Positions 31,711 through 44,990 of a DNA stretch of 64,000 nucleotides are shown piece after piece (the stretch's first letter is position 1; the number at the start of each line of letters is the position of its first letter). The stretch lies in assembly GCF_047948215.1 (NCBI RefSeq), contig NC_134463.1:59579701-59643700 (forward strand), given 5' to 3'. Made by a program: the position numbers and the translations under genes. A model generated the notes under the pieces. That model saw only the letters and a list, made by a program, of their open reading frames with translations. It had not been told where the DNA came from and ran no database searches. This DNA is from Lycorma delicatula. Lineage: Eukaryota > Arthropoda > Insecta > Hemiptera > Fulgoridae.

Positions 31711-33500
31711 GTACAGTTACATTACATTAATAAGTCGCTAATGACTTTAATTGTTGATGCGACTATAAATAAAAGTATTAAAATAACCTTCATTATTTAA
31801 AAATAGTTTGAAATAAATTCATAATTTTTTTTATTTTGTAAGTCGACAATAATAACAACCAATCAGAAATTTAAATCAGTTGACATTATATAGATTTTTC
31901 TCACGATTACTTTTTCTCCAAATTTTGTAGCAAAATTATATTAGTTTACTGATAATTTAACAGAGTTAAGTATTGTGAAATCTAATAAATGATCGCGAAT
32001 TTTTTTTAATAATAAATTGGCAAACTAAGAGTATTTTCTTAGAAGAAACAACAGTTCGTAATTACTTTTGCAAAGGTTTTGTATATCTTTGGAATTCAAG
32101 GTAAACGTTTGCCGACACTGTTTTCTGTAGTCTTGCAATTATCATTCAGAGTTTGTTTGGATTTTTATTACACTAGTTTGAGGTCTTGCCTATCAATTCG
32201 ATTGTTTAGTGCTTTAAACTGAAAAAAAGTATTGATTTTTAGATATTTTATATTTTTTTAATTATTATATTTAAAAATTTTACGAATCGTTTTTGAAAAA
32301 TTCAGTTTTGAAACTTTTAAAAATGGTTTTCAGTTGTTTACTTGGAATTTTGATAGTCGTTATTACTTGACACGATTCCTAAATTGTAATACAATTTTAT
32401 ATTTCAATGGAAAAATTATGTATCGTTAAGTTTGATTTATATTAGGTAGCCTTTATACAACTTTAACTTATACTATGAGGTATTACTGGATAATTTAAGG
32501 CAAATCGAATTAATACTTTTTACTTTTTTTAAACCAAACATTTGGTTGGTATTACTCTCCGATAATAATAATTTTAACTTATAAAATTTAAAACGAAAAA
32601 AATTCTTCATAATCTATGAAATGATTTCTTACTAATTTTTGATGTTAAAAACGTTTCGAAATGATTTATTACTAATAACATTTGTTGTTAATATTTCGTA
32701 CTTGGATGTAAAGACTTTAAATGGGATCAAAAAGATTATAGTTGTGCCTCAACGATAAGTTCATTCTGTTAAAATGTGTGCTTTAAACATTAATTTTACG
32801 TACAATGGTTTGTGTGACAGTTAATCTACATTAACAGAAGTTGATTGTGATTATTAACAAATTACTGTCAGCGGTGGGAAACTGGAAATAATTGTTTTGT
32901 AAATAAGTTTAAATGAATTTCTGTAAGACGGTACTATTTAATTCTTCCAATTTAAAATAAAAAACTTAAATGGTTGTCTTATAATATTAAGGTACCGGGT
33001 AATTAACTGCTCAGCTGCGTACGGTATCCGATAAGCATCGATCACGTGGTCATACGAGTTGTCATTACTATATGACGTCTCGGCTAAATAAGTATGTACT
33101 ACTTTTATTTGTGATTTAAGAATCGCGTGTATAAATAGATACTTATCATTATACTCCGTTTCTTTTGGAAAATGATCGTAAGAAATGGCGAAATTATAAA
33201 TTTTTTTTCTTACTTCTTATGTTTTGATTGAATTTAATGAAATTTTGTATTTGTAGTTTCTTTTAATATCTGCTACCGGTCAAGGAACGTTTTATTTTTT
33301 GTAATTGTCTATATTCGTTTGTATGGTCTTTGCTGGAGGCTGAGTTTAAAGCTGGTGAAGTAAATTAAAAGTAATTTGTTTTGATCTGATCACAGAATGC
33401 TGTGGTGTATGTGACACTGAGAAAAAATCAAAATGGTAGGTAGGTAATATTCATAGAAGTTTTAAGCTTGGGTCAGAGATTGTCTAAATGAAAATGGTCG
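31711..33500. other. AT-rich stretch, no gene seen
   Basis: Only one GC-richer patch stands out, 32993-33090, containing CACGTG (33043-33048) and a CRE-like TGACGTC (33073-33079). It has no long open frame. It could be regulatory; there is no further support. Confidence 0.35.
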
Positions 33501-33512
33501 TTACGATTCGAA

Positions 33513-34345
33513 ATGTTTTACTTTTCTTACATCGTACCTCTACAGCTATGCTGTAATAAGGAAATTATGGTAATTAGTAAAAAAACTGGGGTTTGGGTTT
33601 TTTATTTCCCGACCCAGGGACCACAAAAAACAAAAAAAAAGATGAGGAGTAATGTTTGTACACATGCACGTTTTTTGGCGTGTTTGAAGTTTAACAACTT
33701 TTGACTGTATGAACCGATTTTGATGAAATTTGACATAGAGATTCGTGTATATGGGGCAATTTGTCGGGATCAATATCCCCGGAGGGGTGGGGGTTGGGGG
33801 GTAGATAGTTTCTTAGCGGTCAATTTTCTCAAAAATTTGCAAACATAATTATTCCACTTTATTTTAAATTCAGTACATGTGTAAATGCTTACCATACCAT
33901 TTTAAAAACATAATGTCCCCAGATTTTTCCCTTTCCCAAAAATCAAAAAAGCTATTTATTGTATATCTTTTAACAGATTCTTTTTTGATGTCTTTCTAGC
34001 ATAGTAGTAGTGCAAGCGACCCAAAAAAAAATTTGGGGACAATATTGCGGGTAGGGAAGTCGGTCAGTGTTTAAAAATATGGAGTTTTTGAATACTTTAA
34101 AACTTTTTTTAGTTTATTTAAATTACTAATAATAATAATATTACAATAAAATTTTATGATAATTTACCCTCATCCTCAAAAAATAAAAACCTTTAGTAAC
34201 TTTTTATTTATTGGTTGTACATTTTTCAATGGAATTCTTATTAGCGTCTTCCATTTAACATAATAAACTTAAATAAATCAAAACGTTTTCTTAGGAAATG
34301 AACATTTTCTTGGAGGTGAGGAGCAGAAAAAAAATATAGATTTTT
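33513..34345 (+). repeat. dispersed repeat R2, copy 1
   Basis: Shares ctatgctgtaataaggaaa, tggtaattag and accgattttgatgaaattt, a GC-rich core (33776-33805) and caaaaatcaaaaaagctat with copies near 37.0 and 60.4 kb, and shorter pieces near 36.0, 38.0 and 41.5 kb. No coding frame survives in common, so it is a non-coding transposon-like family. Confidence 0.7.
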
Positions 34346-35939
34346 TGAATGTTTTAAACTTTTTTCATATATCATTCATGATTGTTTTGTTTTAATCGAT
34401 TTTATTTGTTTTATTTTCTTAGCGCAGTATAAATGTTTCTGTTAACAATTTTAATTTTGTTTTAGCTAAGTACGTTTATATTTACATTAATGAATTGTGT
34501 GTAACTGATTTTCAATCTTAAACACAAATTATTTATTTGATTACCCAAATGTTAATGTTTATATAGTTTCTTTATTGGATTATTGTAAGTTATATATTTT
34601 AAAGACTTCGTCTGCGGTATTAGTTTTGAGTTTTATTTTACCTTCTTGACTCTTGTTTTAGTAAATTTGTATTATATGATTAATATTAATTTTACACCTG
34701 ATGAGTTTTATTATTTTGGAGTTATTTTAACCCTTTATTAATAAAATTCCGGGCGATGATAATGCCCAGCCGTTTTTCGCCAATAAACAAAAAAAATAAA
34801 AAAATGTTAATGTGTTGTCCCGTTTCCATGGGGGGAAAAGGTTTTTGGATAATTTTAGCTTTTTTTTAACCGTTTGAATAGTAAAATATCGTCTGAATCC
34901 GTAATTTGACTTTATCTTCCTTTTTGTTTGATAGACTAAGGAATATTTATATTATCGAAGAAGTCGTTTTTTTTTTAATAGTTCTTGTGTTTCAATTGCT
35001 TTTTTGATATTTTTTCTAATTTTAGGGTATGAAGTGATCAAAATAAACGATTTTGGAAATACTGTTATTCAAGAAATCGAGAATATTTACAAAGCGCGAA
35101 TCAAGGCGTTTGCGCATGGAAGTATAAATATATACGGTATATTTTTGTGCCTATATGAATAAATCTAGCAAAATGCATCATAACAGTTGGATATAATTGT
35201 TTAAAAAAAACATTTATACAGTCCTATTTCACATTAAACTAATAGGTGTTCTCGAAGAGATTTCCGTCTCGTCAGACTTACGAATACATACGAGTATATA
35301 TATTGGATTAAAAAATTTTCGAAAAATTGAAATATAGAGAGGTATGTTTACCTTTTCGGTCATTAAGAAAAATATTACGATTGATAATTGTATTTTTTTG
35401 TACCTCTTTATTTTAATTTTTCGGGTTTGTTTTTAATCCATTATATATTTCGTATTGATCTGTGCGATACTTAGCGTGGAGAAAAGAGATGAAACAGTGA
35501 CAATGAATAAATAGTTTACGTATACTGTATTTGAAAGTTATTAAATGTACAATTATTCCTAAATGTAAATTTAGCCGGTTAAAAAAGTTAAGAAATTACG
35601 TAAATTAATTGAGTATAACTTGTAACCGAAGTTGAGCAAAAATTGGCCTTGAATTTTAAATATATGGATTACTGTAACTTAATTTATTTATGTATTTACT
35701 TTATATGAAGTTTTTTCTAATTTAAAAGGTTTAATGTTTTAAAATTACTACTGATATTAAATTTTTACTACCGGTAAGTTAACAAAATTAATATCCTTTC
35801 TTAACATATATATACAAAAAACTCCCCTCCCCCTTTTTTTCTTATTATTTTATTTTATATATATTTAACTTAGACGGATATGTATTTAAAATATATAATT
35901 ATACAGTACACTTTAATATGGAAAGGTATGATAATTAAT

Positions 35940-36218
35940 CAGGGCAAATTTTGCATGCCGGGTTGTTTGTAAATCTTGACGTTTTATGACCCCCTCCCTA
36001 ATAAAAAAAATAAAATTTTAGAATTGAAAGATTCCGTAAGAATGTTAATGTTTATGAATGTTTTTTTCTGTTATCTTCAGACCGGATGGACCGATTTGGA
36101 TGAAATCTGGCATGATGTTTTTTTGTATATGGGGCTTCGGTACTATTTTAATTACGACTGGTCATGGGGGCAGGGAGATCCGTACCTTATGGATCTCGTA
36201 TCTCAAATTTTTACTTAA
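35940..36218 (+). repeat. dispersed repeat R2, short piece
   Basis: Contains ttgacgttttatgacccc and gaccgatttggatgaaatct followed by tatatggggcttcgg, the landmarks of R2. The 80-codon open frame over it is part of the repeat, not a gene. Confidence 0.6.
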
Positions 36219-36467
36219 AGAGTAGGTACATTTTTCCTTATAATTTTGTGCCTCTGAAATAGCTAAGATACTTTCTAGTAGTGTTTATCTTATTAAAACA
36301 ACCCACAAAGAGGTGAGAAGAAAAGATTTTTTTCTTTTTTGCTATTTCTGGACTTAAGACACATTCTTTTACTAATAAGATTCCATTACATTAGTATTTC
36401 ACTTTGATTATGTATTTGGGCAATTTCATTCAGGAGTAATGGGTAATAAGTCCAATTCGTCGCTCCG

Positions 36468-36622
36468 GCCTCCGTGGCGCGAGTGGTAGCGTCTCGGCCT
36501 TTCATCAGGAGGTCCCGGGTTCGAATTCACTTAGGCATGGCATTTTACCGCTACTTGTCATTCATCTAATCGTCTGAGGCAATACCTAACGGTGGCCTCG
36601 GAGGTTAAAAAATAAAAAAATC
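36468..36622 (+). mobile_element. SINE-B (tRNA-derived)
   Basis: Starts ggcctccgtggcgcgagtgg with agcgtctcggcctttcat, then gtcccgggttcgaattc (B box), tggcattttaccgc and caatacctaacggtgg, and ends in an A-rich tail (aaaaaataaaaaaat). The same layout as the inverse copy at 31474-31628. Clear target duplications are not seen. Confidence 0.8.
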
Positions 36623-36959
36623 GTCAGGGGATAATTTTCTTCGGCTGTTTTGTTTTGTTTGATATTTAAAGTCTGGGTTAAAGGATTTATATGAAATTTC
36701 GAACGATGACTTTTGAATATAATTCATTCATTTGATTAATTACCGCTACTTAATTTTATTAAAATTGGTTAACCAAGGAGGAAGGAGAATATACGTCACC
36801 ATGGGTTCCGTATCTCAGAATTTTACGCAAGAGTAGAATAATTTTTTACTTTCATAGTTACATATTTTAGTATCCCACTTCATTTCCGACTTTATCGGGA
36901 AAAATATGTAACTCTTCGCCAGGGGTTTTTAAGTAGTACTTTTACATACTTGACATCAT

Positions 36960-37900
36960 AGCTCTAGAGCTGTGCTTTAAGAAGGAAAGTATGGTAATTA
37001 GCCAAAATATGGGGTATGGGTTTATGCTATTGTTGACGTTTCATGACCCTTTCTCTTTTTTGTTTAGCCTCCGGAACCATCGTAAGGTATTACTTAGAGG
37101 ATGAATGAGGATGATGTGTTATCGGGCCGATGACAGTCTCAGGTCGACCGTTCGTGACATGTGTGGTTAATCGAAACTCAACCACCAAAGAACACCGGTA
37201 TCCACGATCTAGTATTCAAATCCGAATAAAAGTAACTGCCTTTACTAGAATTTGAACATCAGAACTCACGACTTCGAAATCAGCTGATTCGCGATGACGA
37301 GTTAACCACTGGACCAGCCAGACGTTTTATGACTCAGGAACGACAAAAAACAAAAAAAGGGGGTTAATGTTCATAGTACATATTTGAAGTTTAATAATAT
37401 TTGACTGAATTAACCGACTTAGATGAAGTTTTGTACAGAGACTCGTTTATATGGGGCAATTTGATGGTTAGATTTTGGGGTCGATAACTCCAGGGGATGG
37501 ATGGGTTTTGGGGGTCAATTTTTTTAAATTTTACAAACATTAACCCCGTTTATACATTAAGATCAGTACATGCGTGCAAGCTTATCTTTCTATTTAAAAA
37601 AAATTTCCCCTTTCCAAAAAATCAAAAGGTATCTTTTTATTTATTGCATATTTTTAACCGATTTTTTTAAACATTTCCTAGGCATAAAATAATGCAGTTG
37701 ACCCCCAAAAATTCTTTGATGACAATATTGGAGGTAAAGGAGCTGATCAAAGTTTAAAAATACAGATATTTCGTTTATTTATACTTATTAAAAATTGAGA
37801 TAATAAATTTTTTGTAATTTTATTTTAATAATATTCCATCATAATTCTTCTCCTCTCCAAAGAATAGATTTTAGGTAACTTTAATTTCCCGTCTAGCTGC
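36960..37900 (+). repeat. dispersed repeat R2, copy 2, split by a SINE-A
   Basis: Left part 36965-37049 (gctgtgctttaagaaggaaa, tggtaattag), right part from 37321 (cgacaaaaaacaaaaaaa, gtttatatggggcaatttg, caaaaaatcaaaaggtat). The SINE-A at 37050-37320 interrupts it. Confidence 0.7.
37050..37320 (-). mobile_element. SINE-A inserted in R2, with target duplication
   Basis: Minus-strand SINE-A, ending at its tRNA-like head (complement of gttaaccactggaccagcca, 37300-37319). It is flanked by gacgtttcatgaccc (37035-37049) and gacgttttatgactc (37321-37335), a near-perfect 15-bp target duplication that fixes its limits. Confidence 0.8.
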
Positions 37901-37959
37901 TGCAGAAATTATTGAAATACAAGGGAAATTATTGTAATCGGTCCAATTTAGGCATATGC

Positions 37960-38280
37960 GGTTTTCATTTGATCTTGATGTTTGACACCTAAGGATCCCA
38001 AAAAAACAGATGGAAATATTTTGGATGTTAATGTTCGTAGGTACGTGTGTGTGTTTTCAGTGTTGATCTCTAAATCATCTTCTTATATCTCCAGAACTAC
38101 CGGACCGATTTTGACCAAACTTGGTCAGATTAAATCTATATATGGGGGATTGATACCATTAAATTTTCAACTTAAAAGGTCAAGAGGGTGAGGCTGTAGA
38201 GCAAGGTCACCCTCAGTATCTCGAGATTTTCCTAATTAAGGTCATATTTTTCTTAGGCAAAAAAAAAAATTATTTTGCAA
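37960..38280 (+). repeat. dispersed repeat R2-like piece, left of the foldback pair
   Basis: Contains gttaatgttcgtagg, agaactaccggaccgatttt and tatatgggggattgatacc. The part from about 38165 (acttaaaaggtcaagaggg, tcaccctcagtatct) is the outer end of the inverted pair whose partner is at 41.5 kb. Confidence 0.6.
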
Positions 38281-38695
38281 AATCGCACTCCTACCCCAAA
38301 AAATGCTGTGTAGTCTTCTGATATATTGTGACGTCACAGGTGAACAGTAGAATTAAATAAAGAATAATTTAAAGTATAAAAAAGTAACTCGGTCTGGCTA
38401 GGTTTCGAACCCGATCGCTCAGTTAACTCGGTACCTGTTGCGTTAAGTCTCGCGGCCACACCGTTCTGCTGACCGTACAAGCGAAATTTGTTCTATGTAA
38501 ATTGCGAAATTATATTAGTTTAGTTTGTGCCGACTGTCGCCACTAGTACCGTCGCACCCGCGCGAATTAATTACGGTACGCGCGCGCGCTTTAGTTAGAA
38601 TCATTGAATTAAATAAACGAAAAAATATTATATTTAAATAAAATGATAAATATTTTAAATTAAGTTGTGTGGGTAAACCGTACATTAGAAACAAC
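38165..38695 (+). repeat. left arm of 3.4-kb foldback-like pair
   Basis: It runs outer to inner as aaaaggtcaagagggtgagg, ggtcaccctcagtatct, cagtagaattaaat, then cgcgcgcgcttt, tagttagaatcattgaatt and aaatgataaatattttaaa with gttgtg. The reverse complement, in the same order, is at 41575-41080. The left arm has an extra tRNA-like insert at about 38380-38560. Confidence 0.75.
38395..38472 (-). other. tRNA-like sequence (SINE head)
   Basis: The minus strand reads cagaacggtgtggccgcgag (A-box-like) and, 40 bases on, cgggttcgaaacctagcc (B box). It is part of an insert absent from the partner arm. It lacks a clean acceptor stem, so I take it for a SINE head, not a tRNA gene. Confidence 0.45.
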
Positions 38696-41054
38696 TATGT
38701 AGTCAGCATTTTTTTTTCACCTATAATTATTTTTACACTGTGTATAAGAATAACCAACTATTAGAAAAGTATTACAACTTTGTTGTTAGCTTTTTTCTTG
38801 AATGTAAGAAAATAATATGTTTTCATTAAAAATGGAGTTATGAATTACGTGCGATTTGTTTTTAAAATCAGATTCCAAAATTTGATAGGCATTGTAGTTC
38901 TCACGACATAACGTATATCTTTTTCTCGAGGGAAATAAAAGGAATGTGCAGGGATAAAGATGATTTTTGTAAAAAAAATGTTATATTTCTTCCTGGTAGT
39001 GTGTAGGACTGTTTTTTTTTTGTGTAAAACAATGTTTCATGAGGTTCTTTTTCTGTAGGATTAAAATTTAAATAATTATCCCGTTATGTAATTGTTATTT
39101 TTTTAAATTTTTTAAATTAATTTGTTTTTATTAATGATTTAATGATTTTTTTCTTCCAATAAATGTTTTAAATTCTTTAAATTTATTTAAGATCTTATTT
39201 TCTTAATATTATCTTTATTAATATCATATTTATTTATTTTCGTTTACAAAACTGATATTGTTTACTTTTTTTTGGATTAATATGCTAATAATGTAATTAT
39301 TACGAAACAAGCTTGTCTCCAATCAGACAGTACGTTGTGTTTTTTGTGATTTTTTTCTTGTTCACCTCCATAACATTGCTGTGCAATGCAATGTATCTGT
39401 GTTATTGACCCGATTTAATTTTACTCTTTTTTTCATCATTTAATTTATACTATAAAATTTTATAATAATCTTTTTATAAAAAACCAGTAATAATTTAATT
39501 AAAGTAACTAATTTAATTTAATAATTTATTTTATCAGTACTTCATTTGGTAATTCTTTTTTTCCTAAATAAGCAGTTTTATGGTTACAATTTTTAGTTTA
39601 TTTATTTATTTTGTTTCTGATACACTTTGTAACTACTTATTTGAAATTTATTTAGGACTGTCGTTCCATAAAATCTAAAATAAAGTAGATTTAATTTTAC
39701 CGCTTAATTTACATTGGCTTCCAATATCTGTTCTGTTCAGTTATTTTTTTAATAACTGATTTTTAATTTACAATAGACACACATTTTGGCCGCTACTGGT
39801 TATACGCGTACCAAATTTATGTTACTAGTAGGTTCTATCTGTGCGTTAATTATGAGCAGCCAGGAATTCCTGTTTGAAACGCATTGATAATTACAAGAAT
39901 CTATATGATTTTAAGTAAACTTACGTATGTTATACTTAAGTTAACTCCGGTTTGTTAACCTAATTATTAAAATTATTACTAAAGTTTATTAAATTAATTT
40001 GTAGTTTTAGATGGGAATTTTGCTTTCGTTTTTGTGAGAAATTAATAATGTGAATGTTTTAAAAGCGATGCGATTTTAGGTTCATTATATACGAATCTTT
40101 AGAAGTTGAAGAAATCGTTTTTTTAATACTGCGATTCCATCAACTCATGTTATCGATGTTGGTTTTTATTCATATTTAAAAAAATTTAGTCAAATCGTAC
40201 GTTAGATTGCAATTGCTTCTTTATTAGTTTTGTTGTCGGTATTGGAAGTATACGTTGCGTCTATCTTATATTAAATCTGTGCATAGTGAAATAGACTCAC
40301 CAATTATTTTATGTATATTATTACTAATTATATATATTCCCATCATCTCATTATTCAGTATCACTAATTATCCTATATTTATTAGTACGTATAACTTTCA
40401 CGTTCATCTGAACCCTTCAAACAATTTGAAGTTTACCAAAAAGAAAAACTAAACTGCGTTTTACCAAATGGACAGACGCATTCGCTTTTTTTTTATTATA
40501 TCCTAAATACCTAGTTCCTAGGTTTAATATTTATTAATTAATAGACAATCATTGATAGGTTTATATGCTATTTTTGAGTGTATCTGAATTAAATATTGTT
40601 GTGGGTATCATTTTGTAGAAAAAATGTAATGTAATTTTAAAGGTGAAACTTTTTTTTTCACCCTTTTAGCTACATATTAGAGATTATTTAGAATGACGCA
40701 AAAGTTATTCAGTAGCTTTTATCCTCCCATATTTTTTTGAAAAATTATTTTTTCAGGTGTATAAAACGTATTATACCATTAATAGCTTAGTTACTGAGTT
40801 GTAAGTTACATAATTTATTAAAAAAGGGCATCATTTACATATTTGTCTCGTAAATTTTTCCACTTAAAGGTTTACAAAAACGTAGATATATATCTATTAA
40901 AAAAAAAAAAGAAAAGTATTTTAAATTAGTTTCATTTATAAGCTATATTTGTGTAATTGTTTGACAGTGCTCGCGTATTTGCCCGCGATCATATAACATT
41001 GTTTAAAATATAGTTGGATAATATAAAAAGCTGACAAGACAGTTAGTTGTAGGA

Positions 41055-41575
41055 CTTTCCCGTCAAGCGGCTTTTTTTCTGATGAATGGCTTACACGCAC
41101 AACTTAATTTAAAATATTTATCATTTTATTTAAATATAATACTTTTTGTTTATTTAATTTAATGATTCTAACTAAAAGCGCGCGCGCATACCGTATTTCA
41201 TTTGGGTGTGGCGGTACTAGCGGCCACTTTAAATACCTTTTTACATTTTAAATATTCATTTAATTCTACTGCTCACTGTACTGCCACAGCATAGCAGACG
41301 ACGACAACAGCTGTATGTCATTGCTACACTAACGCTCTTTGTGGTGAGAGGGGTTACTATTGAGGTAGTATACCCAATCGCCGCTAGTTTATTTAGATCA
41401 TTTTTGGGGGTTGGGGTTCGATTTTGCAAATTTTTTTTTTGAAGTATTATTCATTTTTAATTGTTAACAAATTAGTCTAAGAAAAATTAAAACGTAATTA
41501 GGCAAAATTTTGAAATACTGAGGGTGACCTTTCTGTGCCTCACCCCCTTGACCTTTTAAGTTTATTTTTCTAAAG
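41055..41575 (-). repeat. right arm of 3.4-kb foldback-like pair
   Basis: Inverse of 38165-38695: cacaacttaatttaaaat (41097), gcgcgcgcg (41179-41187), attcatttaattctactgct (41252-41271), actgagggtgacc, then cccccttgaccttttaag (41543-41560). The 2.4 kb between the arms (38700-41050) has no gene that I can see. Confidence 0.75.
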
Positions 41576-41579
41576 AAGT

Positions 41580-43230
41580 AGAACATAAAATATTTATTTT
41601 AATTAACCAAAAATGCGGAAAAATTGTTTTGAATGATTTTCGCCGTATTATCAGTAGTTTTTTTAAAGGAATAAACATAGTTATCAGCTTTTGTTACTAT
41701 GATCCCTCTGAAAATGTTTTTTTTTTTTTTTTCAAAATTTAACCCTTAAAATTTACATGGCGCAGTAATATTGAATATCTTCAAATTAAATCATTTTAAT
41801 TCGATATTTATGTTGGTGTTTGCTGTTCGTCATTTTGATTTTTAAGATTTCCATGTACAGATTGTAATCCGCACAGGGAAGACGGATTAATTTAATATTT
41901 TCATCATGTAATTTGATACAGGAGTTCATGATTTACGAGATGTAAAATAAATTAAACAATTTTCTACTTCGCGAATGCATTTCCTTCTTTCTTAGTTAAA
42001 TATCTTAAAAAATGAAAAATATTGTAATGTCTAGTGTGTTACTCGGATACAAATTTAATTTCTGCCATTCATCTCGATTAGTGTTTGAATTTTTGTATTT
42101 AATACATATTTATCTCAAGAGGTAAAGTTTCACTTAGCGATTCTAATCCTTACCTATGGATTTTTTTAAATGTTATCTGTTTTTCTAACCGAATTTTTAT
42201 AATGTTTTGAACCGAATAAAAAATAATTATACGAGATTTTTGTGTGTATATGTATAGTAATAGTAATAATGATTTTATTATACATAAATTTCTCTTAACA
42301 ACTCACGTTTTACATGAGAATTAATTAATTAATAATGGAAGTAAATTTATATTATACATTTTATTCGTAACAGTATAATTATTAAATAATTAGATTTTAA
42401 GGTCCTTTCAAATTCTTTCTCTTTAAATTGTTTTATCTTATCTGATCGCTTTTGAGATTAAAATAAGAAAGCCGAATAGGATTTATAAGTAAAAAAAAAA
42501 ATAACTGAAGTTGTGGTCGATGTTTTAAATTATGTCTCTCCATTTCCGAAAGAGTATTTAAATCCTGAGTAATTCCCAAATCCGGAAATGGATGTTTCGT
42601 ACGAGCTTTACTAACACAAAAATTATTTTTAACATAAAATTTTTTCAAATTATCATTTAGCGGTGTTAATAATAATAATAATGAAGAGTCGAAGAGGAGT
42701 GAAGCATACAAGAAATACAAGTAAATACATTTAAAACAAAAAAATCAGTGATCAGTGATTACCTGAAATCACGCGTGGTTCTTATTTACAACAGCGAAGT
42801 TCTTCGGTATGATTCCTAGTTAGTGTTTGAAAAATTTGTAACTAATCAACCTTCTGGTAAGTAAAATTTGTTCCGTAAAGAACCGTAAATAATACAGAGT
42901 ACATATTGTCAGATTATAACTTGTGTCATGAAATTGGAATGTATTTCTTTCATAAATTCATCAACCGTTCGATCAAAACTAAAATAAGTTTTGAACAATT
43001 TAAATTTCTTTACGTAATTTTAAGCAAAATTACTCCGGATTCATTAATCCGTTTTTTCAAACTATGATTTTTATAGAACGGTGGTACATGACGGGTTTTG
43101 TCCCAATGATACAAAAAATGTAATGATTGTAATTTTTTTTGTAAAAAAGTAGAGAAAGAAAAAATATAACTATTTTCTGGTAGCTGGATTAGTTAGACTG
43201 GAGTATTATAATAATAGTAGTTTAAAAACG
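41580..43230. other. AT-rich stretch, no supported gene
   Basis: A 95-codon minus-strand frame at 42433-42720 has no family resemblance and low-complexity ends; I do not call it. Otherwise only A and T runs. Confidence 0.4.
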
Positions 43231-43233
43231 TTA

Positions 43234-43831
43234 ATGTAGACACCACATGACTATTATACGCCTATTAAATCACATATACACATTTTTAAAAGAACATAAC
43301 ATTTTATTTTATTAATAACTTCTGATATTTTTTATATATTTTTTTTTAATTACTGAATTATTATCTATGGTGTTTTTTTAAAAAATCAGACGTTAATAGT
43401 TATTATTAAATTAATGTATTTAAATAAAAAAAAAAGATGAAATCTGATTCGAACCGATGTGCTTTCCCCTTCCTTGTAAAATCCAAATATTTCATTAATT
43501 AAAGTTTTATTTGGCTACAACTCTGGAACCAATGAAAATAAGTACCACTTATGATATATCGTTGAAAAGCTCTCAATGACGGCTTATTACTGCAGTTAAG
43601 GAAAAATTCAAAATCCAGATTATTTTGATTTACAACAGTCCTAAATGCAAAATTTCAACATAACTACGGCTAATCATTTTTGAGTTATGTGGGATGCATA
43701 CGTACGTACAGAAGTCACACGGAAACTAGTCAAAATGGATTCTGGGATGGTCAAAATAGATACTTCCGTTGAAATCTGAAAACCGAAATTTTTCGCGATC
43801 ACATTACTTCTTTTACTTAATACAAGGAAGT
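43234..43831 (-). mobile_element. ACTTCC-family repeat, short form
   Basis: Reverse orientation: the tail (tagacaccacatgac) is at 43237, the core reads backward (tttttcgcgatcacatt at 43788) and the start acttccttgta is the complement of 43821-43831. About 600 bp. Confidence 0.78.
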
Positions 43832-44286
43832 AAAAAGGTTTTACAATTTTTTTTTAACGTACATTAAACTAATCCCGCTATCAGGTCGGATGTATACGAG
43901 GAAGACAAGAATAATATCTCATTTTGACTTTTCAAAGAAAAGTACAATATTACTTTCGGTCGTATGGTGGGAGATGGGTGGTGAAAACGAATTTTCTTTA
44001 CGTTTTGAGGAATGAGTACGAAAATACCACACTCACTTAAAATATATTTTCCTCAAGTATAATAAGTGTAATTGTATTATAAGTGTATGCATTTACTTGT
44101 ATTTCTTGTATACTACAATCCTCTTCGTGTGTACATTATGATTAACACCGGTAAATGTAATTTGAAAAAATGAAATTCTAAAAATAGTTTATGTATATAA
44201 ACGAAAAGTCGTGTCTTCTTACGCAGAAGTCCGCAAGAATTTTTTTTTTCAATAAGGACTCAACCAGACTTATTAATTTTGTTTTT

Positions 44287-44990
44287 ACTTCCTTGTATGC
44301 ATTAAAGGAAGTATTGTGATCGCGAAAAATTTCGGTTTTCAGATTTCAATGGAAATATCCATTTTGACTAGTTTCGGCGTGACGTCTCTACGTACATACG
44401 TACGTATGTATCTCGCATAACTCAAAAACGATTAGCCGTAGGTTGTTAGGACTGTTATAACATCTAGTTGTGCAGCTTTCCTTTTGATTGCAATCAACTG
44501 ACAAAAAGTGTCCAAAAAGTCCAAAAACCAAAAAAATTGGATTTTGGACTGTTTCTAAACTTCATTAATAAGTCCTCATTGAGAGCTTTTCAACGTTGTA
44601 TCACATAAGTGGTACTTATTTTCATTGGTTCTCGAGTTATAGCCAAATAAAATTTTAATTAATGAAATATTTTTATCTTACAAGGGAAGGGACATCGGTT
44701 CGAATCAGATTTCATCTGCTTTATTTTTTTACCTTTTTTTAAATTTAACATATTGATTTATTAATAACCTCTGATTGTAAAAAAAAATTACGGTAAATAA
44801 TAAGTCAATAATAACAATAAAATAAACAAATAACTAAAAAAAAGTTAGAAATTATTAATTGTTAATATTTATTTATTTTATTTATTTATTGTTAAATTAT
44901 TATTAATGAAATAAATCTTTATGTACTCTTAATTTAAAAAAGAATGTGTTATGTAATATAGCAGGCGTACATGTGATGTCCACATCAGAT
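44287..44990 (+). mobile_element. ACTTCC-family repeat, short form
   Basis: Starts acttccttgtatgc, carries gtattgtgatcgcgaaaaat and the full core, and ends ggcgtac plus the tail atgtgatgtccacatcag. It faces the 43.2-kb copy head to head, 455 bp apart, so the pair could form a hairpin. Confidence 0.78.

Noticed and set aside
32993..33090. GC-richer patch with CACGTG and TGACGTC as a promoter
   Set aside because: No open frame or initiator nearby; two short motifs are not enough to call it, so it is only mentioned in the stretch description.
35035..35135. Possible plus-strand exon (reads YEVIKINDFGNTVIQEI and on, between tttag and a gtatat donor)
   Set aside because: The needed phase does not follow the 25.4-kb exon (phase 0 gives an immediate stop), no family resemblance, and single short open stretches are expected by chance.
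42433..42720. 95-codon minus-strand frame
   Set aside because: Low-complexity leucine- and phenylalanine-rich ends, no family match, no splice context.
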